Source: Acinetobacter lwoffii
GTDB lineage: Bacteria; Pseudomonadota; Gammaproteobacteria; Pseudomonadales; Moraxellaceae
Length of the DNA stretch: 64,000 bases
Assembly (NCBI RefSeq): GCF_019343495.1
Contig: NZ_CP072549.1
Location: 1,302,001 to 1,366,000 of the forward strand
Direction: 5' to 3'
The position numbers were made by a program, and so were the translations under genes. Position 1 is the first letter of the stretch. Each line of letters starts with the position of its first letter. Below, one piece after another: positions 56,254 to 64,000 of this stretch. The notes below the pieces were generated by a model. The model searched no databases, was not told the origin of the DNA, and saw nothing but the letters and a program-made list of their open reading frames with translations.

Positions 56254-57255
56254 ATGCAGAAACACCCGATGATTGAGCAGTTGATCGATGCTCAACTTGA
56301 TTTTCTCGATCAGGCATTTTCTCAATCTGAAACGATTCAAAGCGAGTTTCATGCATTTTATTTGTGGCTGCGTAAACAGATGCTAAAAGAGCTGTGGAGT
56401 TGTGAACTGATCAATCAGCTTTTGCAAAAACAGATTCTGGGTACCGCCGCCAGCAGCTTTCTGATTGAACAGATTGCCGAGCATATCCGTTTTGCATTGG
56501 TGCATCCGGCCAATGATACCACCACGATTGCCGATCTGATTCCAGTCCTGACCATAGACAAGATTGCCCAGTATGTGGCCAGTAAAAGTGGCCATCGGCA
56601 GCGCCTGATTAAAACCGTAGTCAATAATCCGGCATTTTCAGCCATGATTACCCAATTGATCCAGCATTCCATTCAGGATTATCTGGATAACTCCATGATT
56701 GCCAAAAGTGTACCCGGGGTTTCCCGCTTTATGAAAATGGGCAAATCCGTTCTGGAAAATGTCACCGATACCAACCTCGATAGCACCATTTCGCGTTATC
56801 TGCAAAAGAATATTCTAAAGCTCAGCCAGATGAGTGAGCATGTGCTGAACCAGCATTTTGACGACGAGAAACTCTATCATTTTCAGGCCAATCTCTGGCA
56901 TAAAATCAAGGATATGCCTGTATCGGTCTTGAAGAATTATATTGAGCTGCAGGACCTGAATCAGACGGTCGGCTTAGGTCATGACATCTGGGATCACATA
57001 CGTCAGACAGACTATCTGCAGCAGCAAGTGCATGACGGAATTCATACCTGGTATGTCCGCAATCAGGAACATACTTTTGATCAGTTATTACGTGATCTGA
57101 ATATTGATGAATCTTTAATTCAAAATGAATTGCAGCAAATGCTCAGTCCGGTAATCCAGCAGATGGTTTCTCAAGGCCACTTACGTGAACGTGCACGCAA
57201 ATATCTGGAACAATTTTATTATCATGCAGATACTTTGAAAATTCTTAAGATTTAA
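56254..57255 (+). CDS. Helical protein of unknown function, partner gene of the exported hydrolase
   Basis: 333 residues, almost entirely helix-forming, Gln/His/Leu-rich. No signal peptide or clear TM helix, although IPVLTIDKIAQYV and SVPGVSRFMKMGKSVLENV are amphipathic. It lies 14 bases after the hydrolase stop with ribosome-like CAGAG, so it is co-transcribed. I checked it against the lipase-specific foldase (Lif): it lacks the N-terminal anchor and the RxxFDY motif, so that call is not made. Possibly a genus-level conserved protein; no catalytic motif seen. Confidence 0.75.
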   Translation: MQKHPMIEQLIDAQLDFLDQAFSQSETIQSEFHAFYLWLRKQMLKELWSCELINQLLQKQILGTAASSFLIEQIAEHIRFALVHPANDTTTIADLIPVLTIDKIAQYVASKSGHRQRLIKTVVNNPAFSAMITQLIQHSIQDYLDNSMIAKSVPGVSRFMKMGKSVLENVTDTNLDSTISRYLQKNILKLSQMSEHVLNQHFDDEKLYHFQANLWHKIKDMPVSVLKNYIELQDLNQTVGLGHDIWDHIRQTDYLQQQVHDGIHTWYVRNQEHTFDQLLRDLNIDESLIQNELQQMLSPVIQQMVSQGHLRERARKYLEQFYYHADTLKILKI

Positions 57256-57258
57256 ATA

Positions 57259-57285
57259 AAAAGCCGCTTTATAGCGGCTTTTTTA
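57259..57285. terminator. Bidirectional terminator
   Basis: AAAAGCCGCT / AGCGGCTTTT with TTAT loop and T-run; separates the + strand hydrolase operon from the convergent receptor gene. Confidence 0.9.
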
Positions 57286-57298
57286 TTTTCTTGTTTGC

Positions 57299-59362
57299 TT
57301 AGAATTTTGCATTCAGGCTGATACCGTAACGGCGGCCATCCAATAGTTGATCCCCATCAATATCTTCAGCTTTTTCATCCAGTAGGTTATAGACGCCAAA
57401 TTTACCGGTCAAATTCGGACTGAATTTATAGTTAAAGCCGACATCTACAAATTGGTAGCCTGGATTTGGCTGAGCCATCGAAGTACGGCTCAAGTATGCA
57501 GAGGTTTCAGAACGGTGGTGCAAGCGGCTCCATACATTGAGTGCATCATTTAGATCATAATCCACACCAATATTAAACATGTGTTCTGGCATCTGGTTCA
57601 GTGGCTGGTCTTTAAAAGCACCCGATTTAAACTCTGAATCGGTATAGGTATAGTTAGCAGTCAATGTCGTGTAATCATTCAGACTGGCTTCTACCGTTGC
57701 TTCTACACCACGAATTTCTGCTTCATCCACGTTGATCCGTTCACTAATAAAGTAAAATGGAATATCTCCTTCGAAACATTTCCAATTCTGCCAATTATTG
57801 CGGTTTGTTGTGGTGCCATCAGTATCGGTTTCACAGGCACGAACTTCCGTAATACGGTCTTCATATTTAGTGATAAAGCCAGTCAGCGATGTATTGATAT
57901 AATCATTTTTCCAGTTGAAACCTAATTCAGTGGATACGCTTGATTCTGGTTCTAAGTCTGGATTAGCACGAATAATGCCACGGCCTGTTGCTAAGGGTGA
58001 ACCACCGCCACCCGTGACGCTATAGAACCCTTCTGTGGCTGCACGAATATCAGGCTGTTTATACCCCGTAGCTACACCGCCTTTTACCACAAAATTCTCA
58101 TTTACAGAATAGACTCCATAGAGGCGTGGCGATAAATGACCGCTATAGTTTTCATCATGGTCATAACGTAGACCGGCAGTTAAATCGAAGCGATCCGTAA
58201 TACTCCAGGTGTCTTCAAAGAAAGCGGCAGCAGACCAACGTGTTAATTCACTAAATTCAGGTGCATTAGGATTACGGTTAGTCGCTTTATCGACCAGTTT
58301 TTCATCTTTAAGATATCCACCAAATGACAGCATATGATCACCTAAGGCTAAGTTCCATTGACTATTGGCTGTCCAGGTATCCAGGGTAATCCCTTTGGTG
58401 CCGAGTTCCGTATTTCCACGATCCGGATTTTTTGAATTTTCATATTGAATATAAGATGAACTGTCCAAGTTATCGCTATAACGGCCATTATGGGTTAATG
58501 AATAAACATTACGATAATTACGCGAGAATGAATCTGCAGCACCTTGAGCAGGTGCTACCGTTTCCCCTACAGACGTAGTTGATTCCTGCTGCACGAAATT
58601 GGCTTCAACTTGTACATCATGATCATCATTAATGGCATAGGTCAGACGTGAATTTAAGCTTTCACGTTCTATCCCACGGAAGCCGCCAACATAATGATCT
58701 TCATTACGTTCCTGCTTATTGACTGCCAGTTGCAAACCCAGCTTATCTGCAATTAAAGGACCCGCAAGATATGCAGAAGCATTTTTAATATCACCTGAAC
58801 GGTTACTGTCCTGAATTGTGGTTCCTAATTCGACATGACCAGACCATTCATCCGACACTTTTTTGGTAATAATATTAACTACCCCGCCCATGGCATCCGT
58901 ACCATAGAGTGTAGAAGCTGGTCCACGAATAATTTCAATACGTTCAATGGCGGTAAGTGGTGGCAGAATATTTTTCTCAAAACCGCCATCATCCCCATTC
59001 GGGTTCACATCCTTGCCATATTGACGCTTACCATCGACCAGAAACAAGGTGTAGTTTGAACTCATACCACGAATACTGATGGTCTGTGCAGAACCTGCAC
59101 CTGAAACCACTACCCCAGGCGTATTACGCAGTACATCAGTAATGTCGTTATATTCACGTTTATCCAATTCTTCACGATCAATCACAGTAATGGAAGCTGG
59201 TGCTTTAGCCAAATCTTGCTCATAACCTGTTGCGGTCACCACAATCGTTTGCAATTTAGTCGCTTCCGCCTGTGGAACAACCACTTCTACTGCAGATGTA
59301 TTTCCTGCCATGGCTGTGAGTACAGCAAATGCCAAAGTGGTTTTTAAGAATGGCTTATTCAT
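57299..59362 (-). CDS. TonB-dependent siderophore receptor, CirA/FepA-like
   Basis: 687 residues. Signal peptide about 1-24 (ends TSA), TonB-box-like TIVVTA (34-39), plug domain with PASITVIDREELDKREYNDITDVLRNTPGV and RGPASTLYGTDAMGGVVNIITKK, then a 22-strand barrel ending in aromatic Phe (GISLNAKF). A disulfide-capable loop CETDTDG...WKCFEG lies near 520-545. Barrel segments FVVKGGVATGYKQPD and ATEGFY fit catecholate receptors (FepA/CirA/PirA class); the exact ligand is unknown. A near-consensus Fur box is 87-105 bases upstream of the start, so iron-repressed. Confidence 0.93.
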   Translation of the reverse strand: MNKPFLKTTLAFAVLTAMAGNTSAVEVVVPQAEATKLQTIVVTATGYEQDLAKAPASITVIDREELDKREYNDITDVLRNTPGVVVSGAGSAQTISIRGMSSNYTLFLVDGKRQYGKDVNPNGDDGGFEKNILPPLTAIERIEIIRGPASTLYGTDAMGGVVNIITKKVSDEWSGHVELGTTIQDSNRSGDIKNASAYLAGPLIADKLGLQLAVNKQERNEDHYVGGFRGIERESLNSRLTYAINDDHDVQVEANFVQQESTTSVGETVAPAQGAADSFSRNYRNVYSLTHNGRYSDNLDSSSYIQYENSKNPDRGNTELGTKGITLDTWTANSQWNLALGDHMLSFGGYLKDEKLVDKATNRNPNAPEFSELTRWSAAAFFEDTWSITDRFDLTAGLRYDHDENYSGHLSPRLYGVYSVNENFVVKGGVATGYKQPDIRAATEGFYSVTGGGGSPLATGRGIIRANPDLEPESSVSTELGFNWKNDYINTSLTGFITKYEDRITEVRACETDTDGTTTNRNNWQNWKCFEGDIPFYFISERINVDEAEIRGVEATVEASLNDYTTLTANYTYTDSEFKSGAFKDQPLNQMPEHMFNIGVDYDLNDALNVWSRLHHRSETSAYLSRTSMAQPNPGYQFVDVGFNYKFSPNLTGKFGVYNLLDEKAEDIDGDQLLDGRRYGISLNAKF

Positions 59363-59448
59363 ACCTTATCCGCCCCAATATTTATGAAGAGATCATGTTT
59401 ATTCGGTTGCGAAGTGTAACAGCCCCTCAATTTAATGCAACTAATATT

Positions 59449-59467
59449 GATAATTATTATCATTAAC
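59449..59467 (-). promoter_or_regulatory. Fur box upstream of the TonB-dependent receptor
   Basis: Minus strand GTTAATGATAATAATTATC matches the 19-base Fur consensus GATAATGATAATCATTATC at 17 positions. Located between nfuA and the receptor gene, whose start is at 59362. Confidence 0.85.
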
Positions 59468-59492
59468 ATTCACTAGTTTTTAAGCCAGATAT

Positions 59493-59520
59493 AAAAAAAC
59501 CTCGAAATCTCGAGGTTTTT
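59493..59520 (-). terminator. Terminator of nfuA
   Basis: AAAACCTCGA / TCGAGGTTTT stem with A/T flanks, 35 bases past the nfuA stop on the minus strand. Confidence 0.85.
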
Positions 59521-59554
59521 AAAATGCGATAAATAAACTGTTATATGGAACAGA

Positions 59555-60193
59555 TTATTTCATATACGCACCTTCAGACTGACTATGATCCGTTTCATCA
59601 ACGACATGCATTAACTCTGGTACATGTTGTTTTAATGTGGTTTCAACACCTTGCTTCAAAGTAATATCAATCGCTGAACAACCCTGGCAACCACCACCAA
59701 ATTTAAGTACAGCGGTTAAACCTTTTTCAGGGTCTTCTTTAACTTCAACCAGTGCACAGTTACCGCCATGACCTGCCAGGCCCGGGTTAATTTCAGACTG
59801 TAATACATAGGTAATACGCTCTTCTACCGATGCATCTGGCCCCACGCGTGGCACTTTAGAGTTCGGCGCACGGAAGGTCAACTGACCACCAAAACGGTCT
59901 TTGTTGTAGTCAATCACGGCATCGAGTAAATACGGAATAGATGGCGAGTCGATAAAAGCAGGGAAATCAGGATATTCCTGCTTATAATCTGTCGGTACAA
60001 CTTCATCAGGTGCACTATAGGCCATGCAACATTCAGCGCGAGGAGTACCTGGATGCTCTACAAAAACACGCACACCAATACCCGGGGTGTTCTGTTTATC
60101 CAGTAGATCCTTTAAATACTCTTGTGCTGTTGGTGTAATCAATAAGTTGGGAATTTCACCAACAACTGGAGTGCTGCTGTTCTCAGTCGACAT
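59555..60193 (-). CDS. nfuA: Fe-S biogenesis protein NfuA
   Basis: 212 residues. N-terminal degenerate A-type domain (15-115; includes CCMAYSAPDE) and C-terminal NifU-like domain with the cluster-binding Cys169-x2-Cys172 (GGCQGCSAIDITLKQGVE). Carries a 4Fe-4S cluster to apo-proteins such as lipoyl synthase and aconitase, important under oxidative or iron stress. Ribosome site GAGGAAAT before ATG. Neighbour of the Fur-box receptor but terminated separately. Confidence 0.96.
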   Translation of the reverse strand: MSTENSSTPVVGEIPNLLITPTAQEYLKDLLDKQNTPGIGVRVFVEHPGTPRAECCMAYSAPDEVVPTDYKQEYPDFPAFIDSPSIPYLLDAVIDYNKDRFGGQLTFRAPNSKVPRVGPDASVEERITYVLQSEINPGLAGHGGNCALVEVKEDPEKGLTAVLKFGGGCQGCSAIDITLKQGVETTLKQHVPELMHVVDETDHSQSEGAYMK

Positions 60194-60351
60194 AACAATA
60201 ATTTCCTCAAGCTCAAGCGGCCATTTTAACTGAAGATGCGGGGTAATTTTTAAAAATCAACTAAAATTGTCGGATTTATTATAAAAGTACAACTTTAGCT
60301 CAATTTTAATGGCATGATAATTGGAAAATAGGCACCATTAGAATCATTTAT

Positions 60352-60969
60352 ATGCTTGATTTACCTTTTAATCATACCGTGACCATTATTCTGATCACCT
60401 GTATTGTGTCATTTATTGCTTTCTCCAAAGAGACGGTGATGAATCGCCTGATTTTCTGGCCGCCGGCACTGCAACGTGGACAATACGACCGCTTTATTAC
60501 GCATGGCTTTATCCATGCGGATGGTGCACATCTGTTGTTCAACATGATTACCCTGTTCTTTTTTGGCAGCGTGATTGAAAGCTTTTATCGTCAATATCTG
60601 TATGACCTGGGTTTTATCCTGTTTTACCTTGGTGGTCTGATCGCAGCCATTCTGCCAAGTTACCTAAAGCATAAAAATGATGCGCGCTGGGCCAGTCTCG
60701 GCGCTTCCGGTGCAGTCTCGGCTGTACTGTTTGCCTATATTCTGTTTGAACCTTGGAAGTTGATCTTTGTGTTCTTCATTCCGGTTCCTGCCATTATTTT
60801 TGCTGTGCTGTATGTAGCTTATAGCATTTGGTCAGGCAAAAAAGGCAATAGCAACATTAATCATAGCGCGCATTTATGGGGAGCGGCTTACGGGGTGGTC
60901 ATGACGATTATTCTGGAGCCACGCCTGATTCCGCATTTCCTGAATAAACTGATGCAGGTTCCGTTTTAA
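60352..60969 (+). CDS. Second rhomboid-family protease
   Basis: 205 residues, about six TM helices, shorter than the rhomboid at 49515. HGFIHADGAHLLFNM (TM2), LGASGAVSAV with Ser119 nucleophile, and INHSAHLWGA with His174. The segment MNRLIFWPPALQRGQYDRFITHGF is typical of small bacterial rhomboids. Active residues conserved. Divergent from nfuA; a weak hairpin follows. Confidence 0.9.
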   Translation: MLDLPFNHTVTIILITCIVSFIAFSKETVMNRLIFWPPALQRGQYDRFITHGFIHADGAHLLFNMITLFFFGSVIESFYRQYLYDLGFILFYLGGLIAAILPSYLKHKNDARWASLGASGAVSAVLFAYILFEPWKLIFVFFIPVPAIIFAVLYVAYSIWSGKKGNSNINHSAHLWGAAYGVVMTIILEPRLIPHFLNKLMQVPF

Positions 60970-61040
60970 TCAGGTTTTTTAAATATTGAAGGAATAAAGC
61001 TACATATGAGTTAAGCCTCATATTTCTGCTGAAAATGGAT

Positions 61041-61060
61041 AAGAGAGCTACTGCTCTCTT
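61041..61060 (+). terminator. Weak hairpin after the second rhomboid gene
   Basis: AAGAGAGC / GCTCTCTT with TACT loop, no T-run; possible weak terminator. Confidence 0.3.
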
Positions 61061-61188
61061 ATTCGTTTGAAACATCTCGTAATATATTAGAAAGTGATGA
61101 TGTCACTTAATGCCAATCTTGGACTGAATTTTGCAGCGATAATATATACATCTGTATATTAATTACTGTCATTCTCGAGATATTTTGC

Positions 61189-62730
61189 ATGTCCATTACA
61201 CCAGACGGTCTTCAATTTCCTCTTCAGTCTCCGCAACAAAAACCAAGTAGCTCCGAAGCAGGACGCGCGATCATCGCAGCAGCCTTAGCCAATGTCGATT
61301 CACACAGTTCTCAACAGGCACAATCAGAAAAAAACTGGCGCAAACACTACACAGTACATTTTAAGCAACTGGTCGAACAGGGACTGAGTTCTCCTGAAGC
61401 CAGCTTGAAAATTGCTGAAGATGGATTGGCAAAGGCCCATCAGACTTTTGAATTTTACCGTGATGGTCAAAAGTATGTATTACAAGATGCTTTAACTCTG
61501 CCCGCAGGTCAGTTGCATACCTTCAAGCTGACAGGTAATAGCAAATCGGCACCAGAATGGTATGTGCCTTACCACGGTCAAAAGCTGCAAGGTGATGCCT
61601 TATTGGAGCAGATTGAGCGCTGGGAAAGCCAAGGCATCGTGGAAACCAGTCATGCCAATGCCCTGCGTGAATGTGTGGTACATCCTGAATGGTTTGACTT
61701 GTCAGATCGGACGGCGGTGCTGTTTGGTGCAGCATCTGAAGCCGGTCCTCTGACCTGGCTGGCGAAATGGAAAGCCAATATTGTAGCGATTGATCTGCCG
61801 AATACCCGTGTATGGGGCAAGATTGTTGATACCATCAACCAAGGCAATGCCACGCTGTATGCGCCATGTACTGAAGACCTGCCTGCTGATACTTCACTTG
61901 ATATTTTAAAAGAAAAACTGGGGGCGAATTTGCTGACCCAGATTCCTGAAATTGCCAAATGGTTATTACAGTTCGAGCAGGATCTGGATCTGGCTGCAAT
62001 TGCCTATCTGGATGGTGAAAAGCATGTTCGGGTCTCCATGGCGATGGATGCCATCATGCAGCATGTCAGCCAGCAAAAAGCTAATACCAGCCTGATGTAC
62101 ATGTGTACGCCGACCGATGTTTATGCGGTTCCGAGTGAAGTAATCGAAGCCTCTAAAGTGAAATATACTGAACGCTCCAAGGCACAGGCGATCCTTTCTA
62201 AAGGTGTTTCAACCTTAAGCCGCAAACACTTTTTCCAGAAAAATGCGCATGAACTGATTCAGTCTGGTGATCAGGTTTATGGTATCTGTGACTGTCTGGT
62301 AGTAGAACAAGGCCCGAACTATGCACTGGCAAAACGTATCCAGCAATGGCGTGCTACCTTGGCGCGTGCTCAAGGTCAGCGTGTCAGTATCAATATTGCG
62401 CCTTCGACTACGACCTATTCTGTGACCAAGAATCCACTATTAAAAGCCGCATTCAACGGTGCCAGCCTGTTTGATGTTGAAGCTTTCGCGCCTGAAACCA
62501 CCAATGCGATTATGGCGGCACTATGGATTCATGATCTGCGTAATCCGGAATCGGTGGCCAATCCTGAAGTAAAACTCAACCATCCGCTTGAATTGATGAT
62601 GCATGGCGCGAATCATGGTGGTTTGTGGCGAGTGGCCTATCTGGCACGTACCGCACTACCTTTTGCTGCACTATATGGTTTTGCGACAGAGAAGTTGCCA
62701 AAAGGATTATTGAGTAAGTTGAAGAAGTAA
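61189..62730 (+). CDS. 513-residue conserved protein of unknown function with Rossmann-like segment
   Basis: A disordered Gln/Ser-rich N-terminus (1-50) precedes a folded body. Residues about 178-205 (RTAVLFGAASEAGPLTWLAKWKANIVAID) look like a dinucleotide-binding beta-alpha-beta with acidic end Asp, but the loop is GAASEAG rather than canonical GxGxxG. Later parts include a Cys cluster YGICDCLVV (about 361-369) and HPLELMMHGANHGGLWRVAYLARTALPFAALYGFA near the C-terminus. No TM helix is certain (the C-terminal part could associate with membranes). Own 220-base upstream region. I know no function; the substrate cannot be inferred. Confidence 0.75.
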   Translation: MSITPDGLQFPLQSPQQKPSSSEAGRAIIAAALANVDSHSSQQAQSEKNWRKHYTVHFKQLVEQGLSSPEASLKIAEDGLAKAHQTFEFYRDGQKYVLQDALTLPAGQLHTFKLTGNSKSAPEWYVPYHGQKLQGDALLEQIERWESQGIVETSHANALRECVVHPEWFDLSDRTAVLFGAASEAGPLTWLAKWKANIVAIDLPNTRVWGKIVDTINQGNATLYAPCTEDLPADTSLDILKEKLGANLLTQIPEIAKWLLQFEQDLDLAAIAYLDGEKHVRVSMAMDAIMQHVSQQKANTSLMYMCTPTDVYAVPSEVIEASKVKYTERSKAQAILSKGVSTLSRKHFFQKNAHELIQSGDQVYGICDCLVVEQGPNYALAKRIQQWRATLARAQGQRVSINIAPSTTTYSVTKNPLLKAAFNGASLFDVEAFAPETTNAIMAALWIHDLRNPESVANPEVKLNHPLELMMHGANHGGLWRVAYLARTALPFAALYGFATEKLPKGLLSKLKK

Positions 62731-62783
62731 TTTTTTTATTATCTTCATCCAATTTTTCCATAAGAAAGGTAATCGTTATTTTT

Positions 62784-62840
62784 AAAGTTCTCCCCTCGTT
62801 GCGTAGCAGTGCTGCTCATCCCTAAAGCAGAGAGAACTTT
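62784..62840. repeat. Inverted-repeat element, AAAGTTCTC...GAGAACTTT
   Basis: Ends AAAGTTCTC (62784-62792) and GAGAACTTT (62832-62840) are exact inverse copies around a 39-base core containing AGCAGTGCTGCT. No open frame. Looks like a miniature intergenic palindromic element distinct from the CCCCTC type. Confidence 0.65.
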
Positions 62841-62855
62841 AATTGAAAATGGGCG

Positions 62856-62890
62856 TTCCCTCTCCTTCTAGGAGAGGGTTAGGGAGAGGT
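62856..62890. repeat. Composite palindromic repeat, divergent copy
   Basis: CCCTCTCC-TTCTA-GGAGAGGG hairpin (62858-62878) followed by TTAGGGAGAGG. Related in design to the copies at 2959, 9465 and 17760 (CCC(T/C)CTTT arms, TTAGGG side), but it has only one hairpin. Confidence 0.65.
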
Positions 62891-62975
62891 TAATTTAGGC
62901 TTTCAATCATTCAAATTCTTATGAATGTGCTTTGGGCAGATTTAAGTTGATCTATTTTATAGCTTCTTTTTTTCT

Positions 62976-63066
62976 TTACTTTTGAAAGATCAAAAGTAAC
63001 AAAAATCTTTTGTTAAGCTGATGATATGTCCCTATATCACAGCCTAACGGCGACATCCCTGTCGCC
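62976..63066. repeat. Third palindromic repeat type
   Basis: Exact 10-bp stem TTACTTTTGA / TCAAAAGTAA with AAGA loop (62976-62999), then GGCGAC / GTCGCC (63049-63066) with a 6-base loop. I recall similar (T)TTACTTTTGAAA...AAAAGTAA intergenic repeats in Acinetobacter and relatives. Confidence 0.6.
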
Positions 63067-63116
63067 TTAATCGTAATTTAGATTCCTCTTTTAAATCCTT
63101 AATTTTTCTTCCACCC

Positions 63117-63146
63117 ATAAAAAAACGCTGCCAAAGCAGCGTTTTT
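63117..63146 (-). terminator. Terminator of the phosphate transporter gene
   Basis: AAAAACGCTGC / GCAGCGTTTTT with CAAA loop, bidirectional in form; 14 bases past the minus-strand stop. Confidence 0.88.
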
Positions 63147-63159
63147 ACCTTAAAAAGTC

Positions 63160-64000
63160 CTAGAAGACTTTAAGAAGCAACCAGTACAAAGTGCCTGACA
63201 AACAGATCGTTGCTGGTAAAGTAAAGATCCAGGCAGACAGAATAGTTTTCACCATCTGGAAGTTCAGACCTGACTTGTTCGCCACCATGGTACCTGCTAC
63301 TGCAGAGTTCAATACATGGGTAGTGGATACCGGCATACCGAAGCCATCCGCTGCAGCAATCGTCGACATCGCAACCAGTTCGGCAGACATACCCTGACCA
63401 TAAGTCATATGCTGTTTACCAATACGCTCACCAACCGTCACGACAATACGCTTCCAGCCGACCATCGTACCCAGACCAAGTGCCAAGGCTGTCGCCACTT
63501 TCACCCAGGTCGGGATGTATTGCAGGAATGAATCCAGATTGTCACGGTATTCATCCACTGTTTTTTCCTGCGCAGCACTCATTGCCGGTAAAGCTTCTGC
63601 TTTATCCAGACGTTTAAATGCTGTGGTGCTCAGGTACATGTCGTTGCGAAATTCAGACACTTGAGCTTCAGGAACATCCTTAATGCTGGTATAGCTACCA
63701 ACTTTTTCACCCAGATGATCCGTCAAGCTTGCCAATGCAGGCACGACTTCAGGGGTAATTTCCTTGGTCTGAATGTACTTGGTGATCACATCACGGGCTT
63801 GTTCATCCGGAATGTCCTGATGATTTGGATAGATCACATCCGCTGTTTGTGCAGATAACTGACCAAAAGACTGAATATGTTGTGCATCCAGATTCTTGTT
63901 CAGCGAGTACGCTAAAGGTACACAGCCGATCAGGATCAGCATGATCAGGCCCATACCTTTTTGACCGTCATTTGAACCATGGGCAAAGCTCACCCCAGTA
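63160..64000 (-). CDS. PiT-family inorganic phosphate transporter, N-terminus outside window
   Basis: About 280 C-terminal residues are visible; the frame is open to the window end and upstream sequence is missing (the family is about 490-540 residues). The visible part begins with the PiT signature GVSFAHGSNDGQKGMG, an Asn-Asp phosphate-site repeat, followed by an extended hydrophilic loop (about 30-145) and four TM helices. Residues TTHVLNSAVAGTMVANKSG belong to the second family repeat. Symports phosphate (as metal phosphate) with H+ or Na+. The PiT family also includes sulfate permeases, but this motif is phosphate-like. Confidence 0.92.
   Translation of the reverse strand, partial: TGVSFAHGSNDGQKGMGLIMLILIGCVPLAYSLNKNLDAQHIQSFGQLSAQTADVIYPNHQDIPDEQARDVITKYIQTKEITPEVVPALASLTDHLGEKVGSYTSIKDVPEAQVSEFRNDMYLSTTAFKRLDKAEALPAMSAAQEKTVDEYRDNLDSFLQYIPTWVKVATALALGLGTMVGWKRIVVTVGERIGKQHMTYGQGMSAELVAMSTIAAADGFGMPVSTTHVLNSAVAGTMVANKSGLNFQMVKTILSAWIFTLPATICLSGTLYWLLLKVF

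Larger units (their letters stand above)
62731..63159. other. Repeat-rich gap between the 513-aa gene and the phosphate transporter gene
   Basis: Contains three different palindromic elements (62784, 62856, 62976), plus the terminator of the transporter gene; no gene. Confidence 0.7.

Noticed and set aside
56254..57255. Lipase-specific foldase (Lif/LipB) following the exported hydrolase
   Set aside because: No N-terminal membrane anchor, no Pro/Ala-rich linker and no RxxFDY(F/C)LSA motif; only the gene order is similar.

Overview
The window looks like core chromosome of an Acinetobacter species. Supporting signs are the rubA-rubB-estB-oxyR gene order described for A. baylyi ADP1, the gltA / sdhCDAB / sucAB-lpdA / sucCD cluster, AT-rich DNA with short A/T-flanked terminators, and protein families typical of Moraxellaceae. 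No species is assigned. No prophage, transposase, insertion sequence, CRISPR array or plasmid gene was seen. The content is mostly housekeeping, and no multi-gene defence or novel enzymatic system was found. The points of interest are small: a likely sRNA, an apparently eroded enzyme domain, composite palindromic repeats, an intra-operon terminator and several unassigned proteins.

Layout. 1-9.5 kb: 3' part of GTP-type PEP carboxykinase, a small lipoprotein, a METTL20-like methyltransferase, folD, tRNA-Cys and tRNA-Leu, a WYL regulator, a quinone oxidoreductase, a thioredoxin, a Cys-rich secreted peptide and cysN. 9.5-14 kb: cysD, an unknown protein and the membrane pair yqiJ-yqiK (NfeD-like plus flotillin). 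14-28.4 kb: the TCA block, with sucCD, lpdA-sucB-sucA and sdhBADC on the minus strand and gltA divergent. The block is divided by intrinsic terminators and by two large gene-free gaps (about 0.8 and 1.0 kb).

28.5-41.9 kb: an HExxH protein, nadE, tRNA-Met, a lipoprotein, uspA, an alkyltransferase-like protein, a CPA1 antiporter, a zinc peptidase (YpfJ type), a DUF808 membrane protein, trpS, a strong sRNA candidate, lysS, an RBBP9-type hydrolase and apt. 42.3-45.8 kb: rubA, rubB, estB, oxyR (electron supply to alkane hydroxylase, an esterase, peroxide sensing). 45.8-54.9 kb: a degenerate response regulator, ppk1, mtgA, a rhomboid protease, an ABC permease/ATPase pair divergent from a TesA-type SGNH hydrolase, and beta-carbonic anhydrase. 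55-64 kb: an exported alpha/beta hydrolase with an unassigned helical partner, a TonB-dependent receptor with a near-consensus Fur box, nfuA, a second rhomboid, a 513-aa unassigned Rossmann-like protein, a repeat-rich gap, and a PiT phosphate transporter cut by the window end.

Functional links. The central block makes citrate and runs 2-oxoglutarate to fumarate, and PEPCK draws oxaloacetate off to gluconeogenesis. cysDN start sulfate assimilation. NfuA and the Fur-box receptor are two neighbouring iron-related functions. All family assignments come from reading the protein sequences; no database search was run.
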